From F23-D06 sp045132055 (GTDB lineage: Bacteria; Bacteroidota; Bacteroidia; Bacteroidales; WCHB1-69): DNA of 64,000 bases. A program made the position numbers and the translations under genes. Positions 51,154 to 59,802 of this stretch are shown one piece after another. The stretch covers positions 135,859 through 199,858 of the forward strand of contig JBGURP010000055.1 of assembly GCA_045132055.1 (NCBI GenBank), written 5' to 3'. The number at the start of each line of letters is the position of its first letter. The stretch's first letter is position 1. Below the pieces are notes generated by a model, which was not told the origin of the DNA, did no database searches, and saw only the letters and a list, made by a program, of their open reading frames with translations.

Positions 51154-51245
51154 TATTTTACTTTTCGCTTGTAAAGTAAAATAAAAGCACTGTTATTTTA
51201 CTTTTGGCGGAGAAAGTAAAATAAGCTGTCTTATTATTTTACTTT
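51154..51245. promoter_or_regulatory. Tandem palindromic operator upstream of fic
   Basis: Two near-perfect palindromes plus a half-site, spaced about 40 bp: arms TATTTTACTTT / AAAGTAAAATA at 51154-51183 (11-bp arms, 8-nt centre), TTATTTTACTTT / AAAGTAAAATAA at 51193-51224 (12-bp arms, 8-nt centre) and a lone TTATTTTACTTT at 51234-51245. They cover the -33 region and beyond, so a bound protein would block transcription. The likeliest binder is the helix-turn-helix of the Fic protein itself. Confidence 0.75.
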
Positions 51246-51319
51246 CCATAAAAATCATTTAGGAGTGTTACGGCCAGCGGCGGGAAGATGATGGATAAGA
51301 TAACGCGAATGAGGGACAT
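51239..51319 (-). pseudogene. Truncated Pmp3/YqaE copy
   Basis: Encodes MSLIRVILSIIFPPLAV and then an unrelated TLLNDFYGK before a stop. The first 17 codons match the intact gene at 49952 with about eight differences, mostly silent. The break coincides with the edge of the palindromic operator, so the fic unit (operator plus gene) lies exactly between the intact gene and its partial copy. Confidence 0.85.
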
Positions 51320-51470
51320 AGATTATTCGGTTTTATTATTGTTTGATTTTGATATCTCAGAGTAAAAAAGTTGTGGATTTCGAAATGTAGATGATTGCTG
51401 TTGCTGCTCTAATGAGTTCTATATAATGGATATTAATGAATTATTAAATTGTGTGATAACATTTAAACTT
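51320..51470. other. AT-rich gap with no gene seen
   Basis: About 150 bp between the Pmp3 fragment and the zinc-ribbon nuclease gene. Contains no open frame of note and no clear hairpin. Confidence 0.5.
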
Positions 51471-53021
51471 TCATATATTGTCTTCTCCAAAATCAAAAGA
51501 CAGCTGTTGCTCCCACATGTAACTATCAGCAACCATTCCTTTCTCTTTTATAGCTTTTAGCAGTAGTCTCATACTTTCAAAAACATGATAGGGGTACTTA
51601 ATATGAGCATTTGAGTAGTATAGTAAACGAATTCCGTGTTCTTCACATAATCTTTTCTTTGCCTCATCGCGTTCAATTGTCAGATTGTAATAATCTTCGC
51701 CGCCGAATAATTTTGTAGGATAGAAATGTTGACCTCCTTGACATTCTATTGCCACTCCATATTCTGGCAAAAAGAAATCCAAAAACATATTGCGATTGTA
51801 TTTTAACCAATCAAATCCCTTTTCCTGTTCAAATGCAATATTATTAGCTAATAAAAGATGTCGTATTTCGCCTTCCATGTTACTTTCTGGGCATGTGGGA
51901 CATCCTGCGCCAAAGAGATGATTGTTTGGAGTTTGCCAGAATTCCCCATGCTCTGGACAAATTATACAGACTTTCGTCGCTGTATTCTTATATTGAACTT
52001 TAGAGTAATCATACTTGTCTTCGTGGACAAGTTTTGCTTTCTCAATAAACTCTTCATTTGTTAAACGTTTACTTCCTCCACAAATCGGACATCCATATCC
52101 GCGGTAATGTACACTTGCCCTTTGCCAAAATTTCCCATGTTTTGGACAAATAATACTCACATAGTCATGCAGATTTTTGAAATGCACATCTTTATAATCA
52201 TATTTGCCATTATGAATCATCGTACAGCGCTCAATAAAGATTGGTATTGTTATCTTTTGTACTCCGCTACAGATGGGACATTGAGATCCTTTTAAATGTC
52301 TATAGGGCCCTTGCCAAAATTCCCCATGTTTTGGGCAAATTATACAAACTTTTTCTTTATTGCCATTATACACCACTTTAGAATAGTCATATTTATCATT
52401 GTGAATCTTTTTCGCTAATATAACAAACTGTTCCGTTGTTTTCTTGGGAGTACCATAACATCCAGGGCAGCGAGATCCCCTCAAGTGGTTATTAGGAGTT
52501 ACCCAAAACTCTCCATGTTCAGGACAAATGACACATACTTTTTCTTTATTGCCTTTGTAATCTACTTTAGAATAGTCATAAATATTCCCATACATAGCTT
52601 TGGCTTTTTTAACAAACTCTTCTGTTGTGGATTTAGAAGAACCAAAACACATAGGGCATCCACTACCGTTCATGTGAACGCTCGGCTTTTGCTGAAATTC
52701 TCCATGTTTAGGACATACAATGGTTACAGGAATACTTAACCCTTGATAATCAACTTTTGAGTAATCGTATTTATCTTTGTGTTTACAGAGAGATCTTTCA
52801 ATAAATATTGCTTTTGTTATTCTTTGACGCCCACTACATGTAGGACATGCATGATTATTCAGAAAATTATTTGGGGCTATCCAAAACTCACCATGCTCTG
52901 GACAAATAACACAAACTTTGGTTCCAGAATTGACATAAACGACCTTAGAGTAATCATATTTATCACTATATAGTTGTTTAGCTCTAGCAACAAAATCCTC
53001 CAATGTTAGTTTTCTAGGCAT
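51471..53021 (-). CDS. Six-repeat zinc-ribbon protein with Vsr-like nuclease C-terminus
   Basis: 516 residues. Residues 1-~378 are six tandem units of ~63 residues, each with KYDYSKV, then ICPEHGEFW, a His-Leu step and a closing CPxC (for example GCPTCPESN). Each unit can form one treble-clef or zinc-ribbon with a Cys-His plus CxxC ligand set. The last ~135 residues carry FLDFFLPEYGVAIECQGGQHFYP, a PD-(D/E)XK pattern of the Vsr-like type with Glu-x-Gln, then TIERDEAKKRLCEEHGIRLLYY. Many zinc ribbons followed by a nuclease are seen in phage- and defence-linked proteins. It starts 20 nt after the DUF2075 gene and is likely in one operon with it. Confidence 0.85.
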   Translation of the reverse strand: MPRKLTLEDFVARAKQLYSDKYDYSKVVYVNSGTKVCVICPEHGEFWIAPNNFLNNHACPTCSGRQRITKAIFIERSLCKHKDKYDYSKVDYQGLSIPVTIVCPKHGEFQQKPSVHMNGSGCPMCFGSSKSTTEEFVKKAKAMYGNIYDYSKVDYKGNKEKVCVICPEHGEFWVTPNNHLRGSRCPGCYGTPKKTTEQFVILAKKIHNDKYDYSKVVYNGNKEKVCIICPKHGEFWQGPYRHLKGSQCPICSGVQKITIPIFIERCTMIHNGKYDYKDVHFKNLHDYVSIICPKHGKFWQRASVHYRGYGCPICGGSKRLTNEEFIEKAKLVHEDKYDYSKVQYKNTATKVCIICPEHGEFWQTPNNHLFGAGCPTCPESNMEGEIRHLLLANNIAFEQEKGFDWLKYNRNMFLDFFLPEYGVAIECQGGQHFYPTKLFGGEDYYNLTIERDEAKKRLCEEHGIRLLYYSNAHIKYPYHVFESMRLLLKAIKEKGMVADSYMWEQQLSFDFGEDNI

Positions 53022-53041
53022 CTTTTCTCAAAACCATGTTG

Positions 53042-55096
53042 TTAAATTTCCTGAAACCCAATCTGAAGTAGATATTCATATGTTCCATCATAAAATTCTG
53101 GCAAGCGAGTATGGTCTTCAGGATTCCCTTCAGGAACACAGATAATCATGCCTTGACGGGCACGTGTAAGTAAGACACGATAAGCATTTAACTGGTATGC
53201 TTTGCGTTCTTCTTTGTTTATGCGATTCCATTTGCTACCACCATTGAATTCAAAATAATCCCATGAGGTGCCATTGTATCGCAAATCTCCATCCCAAATA
53301 AGGCATGTCCAATCCAACTCCAATCCTTGAATGTCAAATTCACTGGCAGCATCTTCCAAAAATAGTGAAGAGCGCACATCATTAATGTCATCCAAAAACC
53401 AATGTACAGTATCTGGTTTGCAACGCACATCAATAGCCAATGGTTTCAAACGATAAGCTTTTGAAGAAACAACCATTCCGTATCGCTCATTTCCACGTGC
53501 TTTGCTCCGTAACCATTGTTTTGCCTTTTCGACGTCTCGTGTAAGTACAATCGGATACCTGTCAGCAATACGTTGATAAACTTCTTTAGCTTTTTTCGAT
53601 TCGCCATCTAATAGATAATGAACCATGTTCGATAAACTTTCGGCCCGAAAACTACGCATGGAAACAGCAAGATGCAAATTGTCGGAATAAGTAACGTGTT
53701 GGTTCGCATCCAACAAATCTTTGACTTTTCCTTCAGCATATTCTTTGGCCGTAAGTTGACCAGAAATATACACTTGCCAGTCAGGGAAAGTATCGTTCAG
53801 TGCACGAATCCACTCGCCAATTCCAGCCTCTCCAGTATTAATCTCTTGGCCACCACCGACAAGGCAAATTATTACCGCCCAATCTTTGCGTTGATCAAGA
53901 GACCAAATTAGAAACTCTCCTTCAGACATTGGGAAATCAGCAAAACCCTTCTTTCGTTTAAGCCATCCGGCGATATGCTCTTTATCCCACGAACGTTGGG
54001 CTTCATCATAGATGGCAATATTCTCCACTTCCCCGTAACCTGCTTTGTGATCTTTAAGTTCTTTAGTCGGATCAATTTCTAGATGACCATCTACAACCTG
54101 TACTTTGCCGAGCATGTTATCACGGTAGCGGTGAATAATTTGAATAAAACGTTTGACTTCACGTTCTGCTTCTTTTTTGGTTATCTTTTTACCCTTTGCC
54201 CTTTCTTGAGCTTGTTTGTCCCGCGTCAAGGCCTCGGTTAGAACAGCAACAAGAGGTGCATTTCCTGACAAATAAACAGCTAAATCCTCGTTTGATTCTT
54301 GTTGTACAGCCACATTGAGTCCAACCAAGGTTTTACCAGCACCTGGAACACCTGTTACAAAACAGATACTTTTACCTCTTCTGGCTTTTGTTTCACGGAT
54401 GACTTGCTGTACGTAGCGCGTGGTACGCTCTAACTGTTCTCCTTCAGCTTCATGACGAGTTATATCTTCAACACTGTGATTCAAATAAAGCGACCTTGCA
54501 GCCTCAATGATGGTAGGAGTTGGTGAATAGCGACTACGAGCCCAATCTGCAGTTGAAACGGTGTATGTTTTAGGCTGAATATTATCAGATAAAACCATAT
54601 TAATGACATCGTTGAGATGTGCCGAATCCGTCATAAGTGGTTCATAAACACCATCATCGTAATGCGAAAGTTTACAAATAGTGGAATATTGCCCACTTTC
54701 TGTTGCAACTAATATAGGAACAATTAGCCGATCAATGCTACCTTGGTGAAAGTTCTTCAAATCAAGAGCATAATCCATAACTTGATCTACATCTTGATGC
54801 AAGAACTCCGTTTCACCAGCTTTAAACTCAATTACAAAAACTCTTTCTCGCAACAAAACTACTACGTCAACTCTTTTGCCAAGACGAGGAATAGTATATT
54901 CGAAGAGAATACACGCATCTTCGTCTCTAAAAGGAGTCAAAATATCCTTCATGATAGTGATTTCATTTTCCCATGCAAATTTTTGTGTGGCAACAGTATC
55001 CATCTCATCGGCACGCGATATTATACCGAAGATAGTGTCGACGGAAGTGTTGAGGAAATCATTAACGGATGACTTATAGAAGTAGCGATTAATCAT
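53042..55096 (-). CDS. DUF2075 helicase with N-terminal PD-(D/E)XK nuclease
   Basis: 684 residues. An N-terminal nuclease-like domain: FEYTIPRLGKRVDVVVLLRE then VFVIEFKAG, giving Glu66, Asp77, Glu90 and Lys92. The superfamily-1-like motor (DUF2075) has Walker A FVTGVPGAGKT at 246-256, DEAQRSWDKEH as Walker B, and LIWSLDQRKDW. C-terminal motifs include EFDIQGLELDW and YRVLLTRARQGM. DUF2075 proteins recur in defence islands and next to restriction systems. No clear promoter box is seen upstream, where the S46 peptidase gene ends 54 bp away. Predicted to act with the downstream zinc-ribbon nuclease on foreign or damaged DNA (inference). Confidence 0.87.
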   Translation of the reverse strand: MINRYFYKSSVNDFLNTSVDTIFGIISRADEMDTVATQKFAWENEITIMKDILTPFRDEDACILFEYTIPRLGKRVDVVVLLRERVFVIEFKAGETEFLHQDVDQVMDYALDLKNFHQGSIDRLIVPILVATESGQYSTICKLSHYDDGVYEPLMTDSAHLNDVINMVLSDNIQPKTYTVSTADWARSRYSPTPTIIEAARSLYLNHSVEDITRHEAEGEQLERTTRYVQQVIRETKARRGKSICFVTGVPGAGKTLVGLNVAVQQESNEDLAVYLSGNAPLVAVLTEALTRDKQAQERAKGKKITKKEAEREVKRFIQIIHRYRDNMLGKVQVVDGHLEIDPTKELKDHKAGYGEVENIAIYDEAQRSWDKEHIAGWLKRKKGFADFPMSEGEFLIWSLDQRKDWAVIICLVGGGQEINTGEAGIGEWIRALNDTFPDWQVYISGQLTAKEYAEGKVKDLLDANQHVTYSDNLHLAVSMRSFRAESLSNMVHYLLDGESKKAKEVYQRIADRYPIVLTRDVEKAKQWLRSKARGNERYGMVVSSKAYRLKPLAIDVRCKPDTVHWFLDDINDVRSSLFLEDAASEFDIQGLELDWTCLIWDGDLRYNGTSWDYFEFNGGSKWNRINKEERKAYQLNAYRVLLTRARQGMIICVPEGNPEDHTRLPEFYDGTYEYLLQIGFQEI

Positions 55097-55150
55097 TTTT
55101 AATGGCTTTCTAACAATACATCAAACACAGATTATCAGAAATAACACTCT

Positions 55151-57295
55151 TTACTCCACAATCCTAATCTCCTGCATCAGATTCTGGGCGTTCGCCATCT
55201 TGTCGATGATGAAGAGGAGGTAGCGCATGTCCATGCAGATGGTGCGCTGCACCTCGTTCTCGAAGGCGATGTCGCCGCTCATGGCTTCCCAGTTGCCGTC
55301 GAAGGCCAAACCGATGAGGTTGCCCTCGGCATCGATGACCGGACTGCCGGAGTTGCCGCCCGTAATGTCATTGGTGGTGATGAAGTTCACGACCAAATCG
55401 CCGTTCTCGTTGGCATAACGACCGTAATCGTGGTTCTCCCACAACTTGATCAGATCTTTCGGCACGTCAAACTCCCAGTTGCCCGGTTTGTACTTGGCCA
55501 TCACACCGTCCAACGTGGTGACGTAGTTGTACGTGATGGCATCCGACGGCTTGCAATCCTGCACGCTGCCGTACGTGAGTCGCATCGTGAAGTTGGCATC
55601 CGGATAGAAGTTGCGGTCCTTCTGCATCTCCATCAAACCCTGCATGTACAAACGGTCGGCACGCTTGCAGTTCACCTCATCCGCCTTTTCACCCAAATCC
55701 CAATAGGATTCCAAAATGCTATACATCAACGCGTAAATCGGATCCTTGGAAAGCGATTTCGGGTTCTCCAACCAAGCGTTCAATTTGTCGGGATCCACCA
55801 GCACAGACTTGGCAAAGGCATTATCCACAAACGCCGTGAAGTCGCCATGGCTCTTGTCGCCCACTTTCTTGACAACGGCAGGCAACTGGTTGTGATCCAC
55901 ATCTTTATAGAAAAGATTGAGCAATGCGATGGTCACGTCGCGGTCCAAGGCCTTGTCATAATCCTTGAAGAAATCCTGGATGTCACCAGTCATTCTCTTG
56001 GCGTAAGCCTTGATGTTGTCCATCGGGGCAGCCTTCGTCTCAATGGCATTGTTCAACGCCCTGAATCTCAGCGCAAACGTCACGGCCTCGCCGCCGCGCC
56101 AGCCCGCCTCACGATGATAAATCAACGCTTTGGTGTACTGGTTCTGATGATTCCAATATTTGTCCATCTCGTCAAAGATGCCATTGTATTTCACCTTCCG
56201 GTTTCTATCCTGATCAACCCATTGACGGAAAGCCTTTTCTTGGTCTTTGCGCTTCTCCACTACCTTGTTGCGCTGCAACTGCTTCACCTGGCCGATGTAA
56301 TACTTCCAGTAGTTGCTCACGCTGGCCTGCTTGGAAGCATATTGGATGAACACGGCCGGATCGGCGTCCATGTGCTTGCGATACTGCTCCAGCTTGGTGG
56401 TGCGGCAATCCACTACAGCAGGACCTTCCAACTCGATGATGTTCTTCACTGCGCCGGAATATGAATAGCGGTCAGTGCTTCCAGGATAACCCAAAATCAT
56501 GGTGTAATCACCTGGTTGAACGCCTTTTAAGGAAATCGGCAGATAGTGTTTTGACTTCATCGGCACATTGTTCTTGCTGTACTCCGCCGGAGAGCCGTCG
56601 GGGGCCGTATAGACGCGGAAGATGCAGAAGTCGCCCTTGTGGCGCGGCCAGGTCCAGTTGTCGGTGTCGGCGCCGAACTTGCCGATGCCCCAAGGCGGAC
56701 AAGCCACCAGGCGCACGTCTTTATAGACATCATACACAAACAGGATGTATTGGTTGCCGTGATAGAATGGCACAATCTCCACTTCCACCGCGCGGTCGCC
56801 CTTGCGCTCTTTTTCCAGCGCTTTGCGGTTTTCCTCAATCTTCTTGGCACGGGTTTCCTCGGTCATGTTGTCGGTAACGCCCTTCAGCACTGCTTGCGTA
56901 ACATCCTCAATATAAGTCAAGAATGACACGGTGAGGCCCTCGTTGGGGAGCTCCTGGTCCTTGCTGCGGGCCCAAAAGCCGTCTTGCAGGTAGTCGTGCT
57001 CCACGGAGGAGTGGGCCTGCACTTGGCCGAGGCCGCAGTGGTGGTTGGTGAGCAGCAGTCCCTCGGGCGAGATCAGTTCTCCGGTGCATCCGCCTCCGAA
57101 CTGCACGATAGCATCCTTGAGGCTGGGCTGGTTGAAGCTGAAAATCTGCTCGGCGGTGAGCTTGCAGCCCAACCGCTGCATGTCGGCGAGGTTCTGACCG
57201 TTGATAGAATAGGGCAGCCACATGCCCTCATCGGCACGCGCGCCGAAGACGAAAAGCATCATGATGATGCACAAAAGGTTGAGTTTCTTTATCAT
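55151..57295 (-). CDS. S46 family dipeptidyl-peptidase (DPP7/DPP11)
   Basis: 714 residues. Signal peptide MIKKLNLLCIIMMLFVFGARA; acts in the periplasm to release dipeptides from imported oligopeptides, a central nutrient route in asaccharolytic Bacteroidales. Chymotrypsin fold motifs: GGGCTGELISPEGLLLTNHH with the catalytic His near residue 86, and TGGNSGSPVIDAEGNLIG with the catalytic Ser near 651. GIGKFGADTDNWTWPRHKGD is the family signature. S1 preference (hydrophobic DPP7 or acidic DPP11) depends on a residue near the C-terminus that I cannot place without alignment. Promoter TACTTTTG at 57317-57324. Confidence 0.94.
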   Translation of the reverse strand: MIKKLNLLCIIMMLFVFGARADEGMWLPYSINGQNLADMQRLGCKLTAEQIFSFNQPSLKDAIVQFGGGCTGELISPEGLLLTNHHCGLGQVQAHSSVEHDYLQDGFWARSKDQELPNEGLTVSFLTYIEDVTQAVLKGVTDNMTEETRAKKIEENRKALEKERKGDRAVEVEIVPFYHGNQYILFVYDVYKDVRLVACPPWGIGKFGADTDNWTWPRHKGDFCIFRVYTAPDGSPAEYSKNNVPMKSKHYLPISLKGVQPGDYTMILGYPGSTDRYSYSGAVKNIIELEGPAVVDCRTTKLEQYRKHMDADPAVFIQYASKQASVSNYWKYYIGQVKQLQRNKVVEKRKDQEKAFRQWVDQDRNRKVKYNGIFDEMDKYWNHQNQYTKALIYHREAGWRGGEAVTFALRFRALNNAIETKAAPMDNIKAYAKRMTGDIQDFFKDYDKALDRDVTIALLNLFYKDVDHNQLPAVVKKVGDKSHGDFTAFVDNAFAKSVLVDPDKLNAWLENPKSLSKDPIYALMYSILESYWDLGEKADEVNCKRADRLYMQGLMEMQKDRNFYPDANFTMRLTYGSVQDCKPSDAITYNYVTTLDGVMAKYKPGNWEFDVPKDLIKLWENHDYGRYANENGDLVVNFITTNDITGGNSGSPVIDAEGNLIGLAFDGNWEAMSGDIAFENEVQRTICMDMRYLLFIIDKMANAQNLMQEIRIVE

Positions 57296-57316
57296 AATGA
57301 AGGTTGTTTAAAGTTG

Positions 57317-57324
57317 CAAAAGTA
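57317..57324 (-). promoter_or_regulatory. -7 promoter element of the S46 peptidase gene
   Basis: Minus-strand TACTTTTG, 21 bp upstream of the ATG at 57295; divergent from the bcp promoter 40 bp away. Confidence 0.6.
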
Positions 57325-57363
57325 CATAATTATCTTAATTTTCCGTGAGTTTAGAGTTTTTTG

Positions 57364-57371
57364 TACATTTG
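57364..57371 (+). promoter_or_regulatory. -7 promoter element of bcp
   Basis: Plus-strand TACATTTG, 26 nt before the ATG at 57398. It identifies the real start inside a longer open frame that reaches back into the opposite-strand peptidase gene. Confidence 0.6.
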
Positions 57372-57397
57372 CCACAAAAAGACAAATAACAGGAAAA

Positions 57398-57844
57398 ATG
57401 CTACAAATTGGAACCAAAGCCCCTTATTTTGAGGGCGTTGACGAAAACGGAAAAGCCGTTTCACTGAAAGATTTTGAAGGAAAGAAGTTAGTGCTTTACT
57501 TCTACCCCAAGGACAGCACGCCGGGCTGCACCGCCGAGGCCTGCGACCTGCGCGACAACTACCAGCGTTTCCTCGCCTTGGGTTACGAAGTGTTGGGCGT
57601 AAGCAGAGACTCCGCCGCCTCGCACCAGCGGTTCATCGCCAAGTACGAGCTGCCCTTCCACCTCATCGCCGACACCGACCTCACCATACTCAAGGCCTAC
57701 GAAGCCTGGGGCGAGAAGAAGATGTACGGCAAAGTGACCGAAGGCACCCTCCGCACCACCTACGTTATTGATGAACAAGGTGTTATCATTGACGCCATCG
57801 GCAAGGTGGATACCAAGAACCATACAGCGCAATTGCTGAAATAG
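57398..57844 (+). CDS. bcp: Thioredoxin-dependent peroxiredoxin Bcp
   Basis: 148 residues from MLQIGTKAPYFEGVDENGKA. Reduces hydrogen and lipid peroxides using thioredoxin. Peroxidatic Cys in YFYPKDSTPGCTAEACDLRD, with a second Cys five residues later as in the atypical 2-Cys Bcp group; the Arg of the active site is in YEVLGVSRDSAASHQRF. The C-terminus TYVIDEQGVIIDAIGKVD is standard. Divergent from the S46 gene. A 28-bp palindrome 27 bp after the stop may end the transcript. Confidence 0.95.
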   Translation: MLQIGTKAPYFEGVDENGKAVSLKDFEGKKLVLYFYPKDSTPGCTAEACDLRDNYQRFLALGYEVLGVSRDSAASHQRFIAKYELPFHLIADTDLTILKAYEAWGEKKMYGKVTEGTLRTTYVIDEQGVIIDAIGKVDTKNHTAQLLK

Positions 57845-57871
57845 AGATTTTATTTTACGATTACAAGGTCC

Positions 57872-57899
57872 GTAGAGACGCGATTAATCGCGTCTCTAC
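57872..57899. repeat. REP-like perfect palindrome, copy 1
   Basis: Arms GTAGAGACGCGATT / AATCGCGTCTCTAC, 28 bp with no loop bases. It sits between the convergent ends of bcp and the membrane-protein gene and could serve as a two-way terminator. A second copy with the same GTAGAGACGC stem but another centre is at 63091. Confidence 0.9.
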
Positions 57900-57907
57900 A
57901 GTGTTGG

Positions 57908-58765
57908 TTATTTCATCTCCTTGCGGTAGAGGACAAAGGTTGCGATGAAAAAAGCCCAGTCACAAATCATAAAGACAGAGGAAAAAAAGACCATCTGCTC
58001 AATAGCGGAAAAGTCGGAGGTTAAATGTTCTTTTAAGATGTTATACAAATAATTGGTGGAAAAAAAGTGTACGAGCACGATGGATAAAATTGCTACAATA
58101 GGAAGAACCACAAGGCGTTTCTTCACAAGCAGGTAGATGGCTCCAACCGTAAAGAGAACGAGCAGCAAACAGGTGATCAGCTCCTCTAAAACCGGATGAG
58201 AGACAAATTCCCAACAAAAGCCACCAATTTTGTTAATCAAAGAGAGTATATATCCAAAAGTGATGGAGAAGAGTATTCCACCGTAATAACTTCGCGATTC
58301 AACAACAGATGTATCTATGTCAGAAGCAGTCACCTCCGAGTCGTAACGCCACCACAAGAACCCGATAGTGAGAAAAGATGTGGCCAAATTCACCCATTTT
58401 CGCACGTCTCGCATCACATAGTCGGGAACGTCACTGAGAACCCATTTGTCACGTATAACATCACCCAAACGGTCAACCAGAAAATAATCCAACACATGCA
58501 TCAAAACAAGAAAACCGACCATTATCGCAACATGTACCCACTTGATATTGAACATTTTCGGTTCTCTAAACAGAAGGTAGAAGACCAGCAAGAACAATAC
58601 AGATTTCCCGACAACCACAGCTACGGGATGCCCCGACAGACCTTCCAAGTTAAAGAAAAACGGAGCAAATGACGTCCAAACGGCTTCAAACATCCAATAG
58701 ACGATGATTCCGAGCAGAAAGCAACGGTAATTCAGGGATTTTTCGGTTGTGGTATTCATAACCAT
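57908..58765 (-). CDS. Polytopic membrane protein, unknown function
   Basis: 285 residues with about eight hydrophobic segments (FLLGIIVYWMFEAVW, VVVGKSVLFLLVFYLL, VAIMVGFLVLMHVLDYFL, LATSFLTIGFLWW, ILFSITFGYILSLI, LITCLLLVLFTVGAIYLL, VVLPIVAILSIVLVHFF, FFSSVFMICDWAFFIA). No recognised transport or enzyme motif. A second in-frame ATG two codons later (58759) is equally plausible. It starts 1 bp after the acetyltransferase gene, so the two are probably coupled. Confidence 0.78.
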   Translation of the reverse strand: MVMNTTTEKSLNYRCFLLGIIVYWMFEAVWTSFAPFFFNLEGLSGHPVAVVVGKSVLFLLVFYLLFREPKMFNIKWVHVAIMVGFLVLMHVLDYFLVDRLGDVIRDKWVLSDVPDYVMRDVRKWVNLATSFLTIGFLWWRYDSEVTASDIDTSVVESRSYYGGILFSITFGYILSLINKIGGFCWEFVSHPVLEELITCLLLVLFTVGAIYLLVKKRLVVLPIVAILSIVLVHFFSTNYLYNILKEHLTSDFSAIEQMVFFSSVFMICDWAFFIATFVLYRKEMK

Positions 58766-58766
58766 G

Positions 58767-59249
58767 CTATTTTGAAAATGCGAATGCTTTGAGTTTTTCC
58801 TCCGTCAGCCGGTAAATCGTCCAATCCTCCATGGGAACGGCGCCGATGCTCTTGTAGAAGTCGATGGAGGGTTGGTTCCAGTCGAGGCAAACCCACTCCA
58901 TGCGGCCGCAGTGTCGCTCCAGCGCCAGTTTGGCCAGATGCTGCAGCAGTGCCTTTCCGTAGCCGAGACCGCGTTTCTCCGGCAGCACGAAGAGGTCTTC
59001 CAAATAGAGGCCTTTGCGTCCCACGAAAGTGGAGAAGTTATGGAAGAAAAGGGCGAAACCGACGATCACGCCGTCCTCTTCGGCGAACACCACCTCTGCT
59101 TCGTGGCGCACGAAGAGTGCTTCATGAAGTCCTTTCTCAGTAGCCTCCACTTCATGGGCAAGTTTTTCATACTCAGCCAATTTCTTGATAAATTCCAAAA
59201 CAGTGGCGGCCTCGTTCTCTTGCGCCGCGCGGATGGTGAATGTGGGCAT
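58767..59249 (-). CDS. GNAT-family N-acetyltransferase
   Basis: 160 residues. Acetyl-CoA loop motif A is LYLEDLFVLPEKRGLGYGKALLQHLAKLA (R-G-x-G-Y/G pattern) near residues 83-110; YKSIGAVPMEDWTIYRL closes the fold. The family includes spermidine/diamine N-acetyltransferases with this layout, but the substrate is not certain. Promoter TATTTTTG at 59289-59296. Confidence 0.92.
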   Translation of the reverse strand: MPTFTIRAAQENEAATVLEFIKKLAEYEKLAHEVEATEKGLHEALFVRHEAEVVFAEEDGVIVGFALFFHNFSTFVGRKGLYLEDLFVLPEKRGLGYGKALLQHLAKLALERHCGRMEWVCLDWNQPSIDFYKSIGAVPMEDWTIYRLTEEKLKAFAFSK

Positions 59250-59288
59250 AAGGGGCGGTTTTATTGTTACATTCTACTTATTTAGGCG

Positions 59289-59296
59289 CAAAAATA
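59289..59296 (-). promoter_or_regulatory. -7 promoter element of the acetyltransferase gene
   Basis: Minus-strand TATTTTTG, 39 bp upstream of the ATG at 59249, also driving the membrane-protein gene behind it. Confidence 0.55.
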
Positions 59297-59331
59297 CAAG
59301 ATTTTCAAACACAAAAAGTACTTGTTGTGTT

Positions 59332-59653
59332 TCATTTTGACGGCAGTTTGAAGCCTATCGGCCTGCTGGGTTCGTCTTTCTTCTCCCGCAGCTGATCCAG
59401 AGCGTCGTTGATGACCTCAATTTGTCTTTAAGATGCCAAATTGGCACCTTAAAGCAGACGCCTCTTCCGCAGTCAGCTCAAACATGAAATCTTCTGGGAA
59501 GCGGTCTATGTTACGGCGCACTTGCCGCTTTAATTGTGCCACTTCCACTTCATACATAGTGGCCAAATCGTAGTCTAACATGACTTTCACGCCTCTGACA
59601 TCGTAGATGATGTTTTCAATGGTGTCGTTTGTGATTGATAATTTGTCGTTCAT
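59332..59653 (-). pseudogene. ORF6N-domain gene with internal deletion and frameshift
   Basis: The N-terminal 75 residues (IIYDVRGVKVMLDYDLATMY, RRNIDRFPEDFMFELTAEE) match ORF6N DNA-binding proteins, normally ~180 residues or more. The frame then stops at 59417. In a different frame the final residues IEVINDALDQLREKKDEPSR and RPIGFKL are still readable down to 59332. The middle of the gene is missing. ORF6N genes are typical phage or accessory antirepressor-like genes. Confidence 0.8.
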
Positions 59654-59735
59654 AAGTTGTTGGTTTTTAGTATGCGATCACAAATTGTGATATCATAATT
59701 GTTTTCGTTTGCAAAATTACAACATTTTCCGAGAC

Positions 59736-59764
59736 AAAAAAGGCGCACCGTTTCATTTCTGCGG
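59736..59764. repeat. Interspersed repeat AAAGGCGCACCGT...TTTCTGCGG, copy 1
   Basis: A 26-bp block that recurs at 63042-63069 with three adjacent mismatches in the middle. The two copies bracket the 59.8-63.0 kb accessory stretch. Confidence 0.7.
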
Positions 59765-59802
59765 CTTATCCTATAGGACCCATAGGCCTCCTCCCCCACA
59801 GC

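Noticed and set aside
51154..51245. Palindromes read as a rho-independent terminator
   Set aside because: Stems are A/T-only, not followed by a U-tract, and lie upstream of a promoter; an operator fits better.
56984..57397. Extension of the Bcp frame back into the S46 gene
   Set aside because: Peroxiredoxin homology starts at MLQIGTKAP and a -7 box lies just before it; the extension is antisense to the S46 peptidase.
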